From NCBI GenBank assembly GCA_016124385.1, contig WGNU01000004.1, positions 1-64,000 on the forward strand: a stretch of DNA of 64,000 nucleotides, given 5' to 3'. Made by a program: the position numbers and the translations under genes. This DNA comes from Alphaproteobacteria bacterium. Its GTDB lineage: Bacteria; Pseudomonadota; Alphaproteobacteria; Micropepsales; Micropepsaceae. The stretch's first letter is position 1, and each line of letters begins with the position of its first letter. This document shows, one piece after another, positions 63,478 through 64,000 of the stretch. The notes beneath the pieces were generated by a model. It made no database searches and was not told where the DNA came from. It was given only the letters and a program-made list of their open reading frames with translations.

Positions 63478-63872
63478 AGGTCTTCGTCACGGATGCCCTG
63501 ACGATCGAGCTCGACACGGAGCGATGGCACTGCGCGCGCTGCGCGCATGACATCGCGCCCGCGCGCGCAAACTACAAATCCGGGCTCCTCGTGCGCGAGC
63601 GCGAGCCGTCGGAAATCCACGCGCCGATCATCGATCCCGCGCGCTACGAATTCACCTTCGCGCCGGACCCGGATTGGTGCCGCATCCTGGAATATTGCTG
63701 CCCCAATTGCGGGCGCCTGGTGGAAGTGGAGTATCTGCCGCCGGGCCATCCGCCGGCGCACGACATCGCGCTCGATATTGATGCGCTGAAGGCCCAATGG
63801 GCCGGGCGCGATCGCCTGGCGGCGCCGGTGCTCGGCCCGGATTTTATTCCGCCCCCCCATCACGATCACTGA
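63474..63872 (+). CDS. Acetone/acetophenone carboxylase gamma-like small subunit
   Basis: A 132-aa zinc-finger-like protein: WHCARCAHDIAPARANYKSGLLVRERE then PDWCRILEYCCPNCGRLVEVEYLPPG. Two CxxC pairs bind metal. The size (about 15 kDa) and order fit the acetone carboxylase gamma / Apc2 family. The start is set by the 4-nt overlap with the preceding gene. Confidence 0.82.
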   Translation: MKVFVTDALTIELDTERWHCARCAHDIAPARANYKSGLLVREREPSEIHAPIIDPARYEFTFAPDPDWCRILEYCCPNCGRLVEVEYLPPGHPPAHDIALDIDALKAQWAGRDRLAAPVLGPDFIPPPHHDH

Positions 63873-63886
63873 CGGATCGAAAAATC

Positions 63887-64000
63887 ATGCGGCGCGTTTC
63901 GGTAGACATCGGCGGCACGTTCACGGATTGCTCCCTCGTGTGGGACGGCAAGTTCGTTGAAGCGAAATCACTGACCACGCACCACAATCTCGCGCTTGGA
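63887..64000 (+). CDS. Hydantoinase/oxoprolinase-family subunit, N-terminal part (cut by window end)
   Basis: 38 residues are visible: MRRVSVDIGGTFTDCSLVWDGKFVEAKSLTTHHNLALG. The canonical VDIGGTFTD phosphate loop and the K(S/T)LTT motif mark a second HyuA-like subunit, Apc3-like by position. It starts 14 nt after the gamma-like gene and runs off the right edge. Confidence 0.85.
   Translation, partial: MRRVSVDIGGTFTDCSLVWDGKFVEAKSLTTHHNLALG

Noticed and set aside
1-64000. CRISPR arrays, insertion sequences, integrases and further tRNAs
   Set aside because: No regularly spaced repeats, transposase or integrase-like ORFs, or second T-loop motif were seen.

Overview
The window is a gene-dense, GC-rich (roughly two-thirds G+C) stretch of an alphaproteobacterial chromosome. 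The evidence is a Caulobacter-type cpa/tad pilus locus, the cytochrome c-kdsB-pheA neighbourhood, the ffs-dnaX-ybaB-recR and rpmH-rnpA-yidD-yidC-engB blocks, DUF2336, and several TTAA-N7-TTAAC palindromes that look like CtrA boxes. Genus and species cannot be read from the sequence. No insertion sequence, integrase, phage gene or CRISPR array was seen.

Layout. (1) 1-11.7 kb: a Tad (tight adherence, type IVc) pilus locus. It holds the tail of a TadG-like gene, an orphan pilus N-domain protein, a Crp/Fnr regulator, a 53-aa Flp pilin absent from the ORF track, cpaA-cpaB-cpaC-cpaD-cpaE-cpaF-tadB-tadC in one direction, and tadD facing it. (2) 11.9-18.7 kb: a TAXI binding protein, a 2-hydroxyacid dehydrogenase, a membrane-anchored cytochrome c, kdsB, pheA, a VOC protein, an AraC regulator and nudC. 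(3) 18.7-31.6 kb: SRP RNA, dnaX-ybaB-recR, a SYLF protein, a 50-aa membrane protein absent from the track, rmuC, def-fmt-truA, murI, dapE, an SDR with a monooxygenase-like partner, dapD and a HAD phosphatase. (4) 31.7-49.8 kb: a PAS-GAF-GGDEF diguanylate cyclase with a DUF2336 partner, argB, a GFA protein, the rpmH-rnpA-yidD-yidC-engB operon, DUF547, TVP38 with a flavin disulfide reductase, an orphan histidine kinase with tam, an orphan ParA, glk, ridA, a P1-family peptidase and an acyl-CoA synthetase. (5) tRNA-Arg(ACG) at 50.0 kb. (6) 50.1-64 kb: accessory metabolism. It has a TetR-VOC-VOC unit, a tightly overlapping operon (two unknown small proteins, N-acyl-D-amino-acid deacylase family, epoxide hydrolase, FAD oxidoreductase, TetR), an MDR reductase, a 904-aa MalT/LAL-type regulator, and the start of an acetophenone-carboxylase-like cluster cut by the window end.

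Common threads. The perfect or near-perfect CtrA-like sites lie before the Crp gene, flp, cpaA, tadD, the 50-aa membrane protein and the diguanylate cyclase. This suggests that pilus assembly and c-di-GMP synthesis are tied to the cell cycle in this organism. On the right, a 13-nt motif shared by the upstream regions of the MDR reductase and the carboxylase-like cluster suggests a common regulator, possibly the LAL protein encoded between them. Motif matches were found by eye and functions come from family recognition; none was tested by search.
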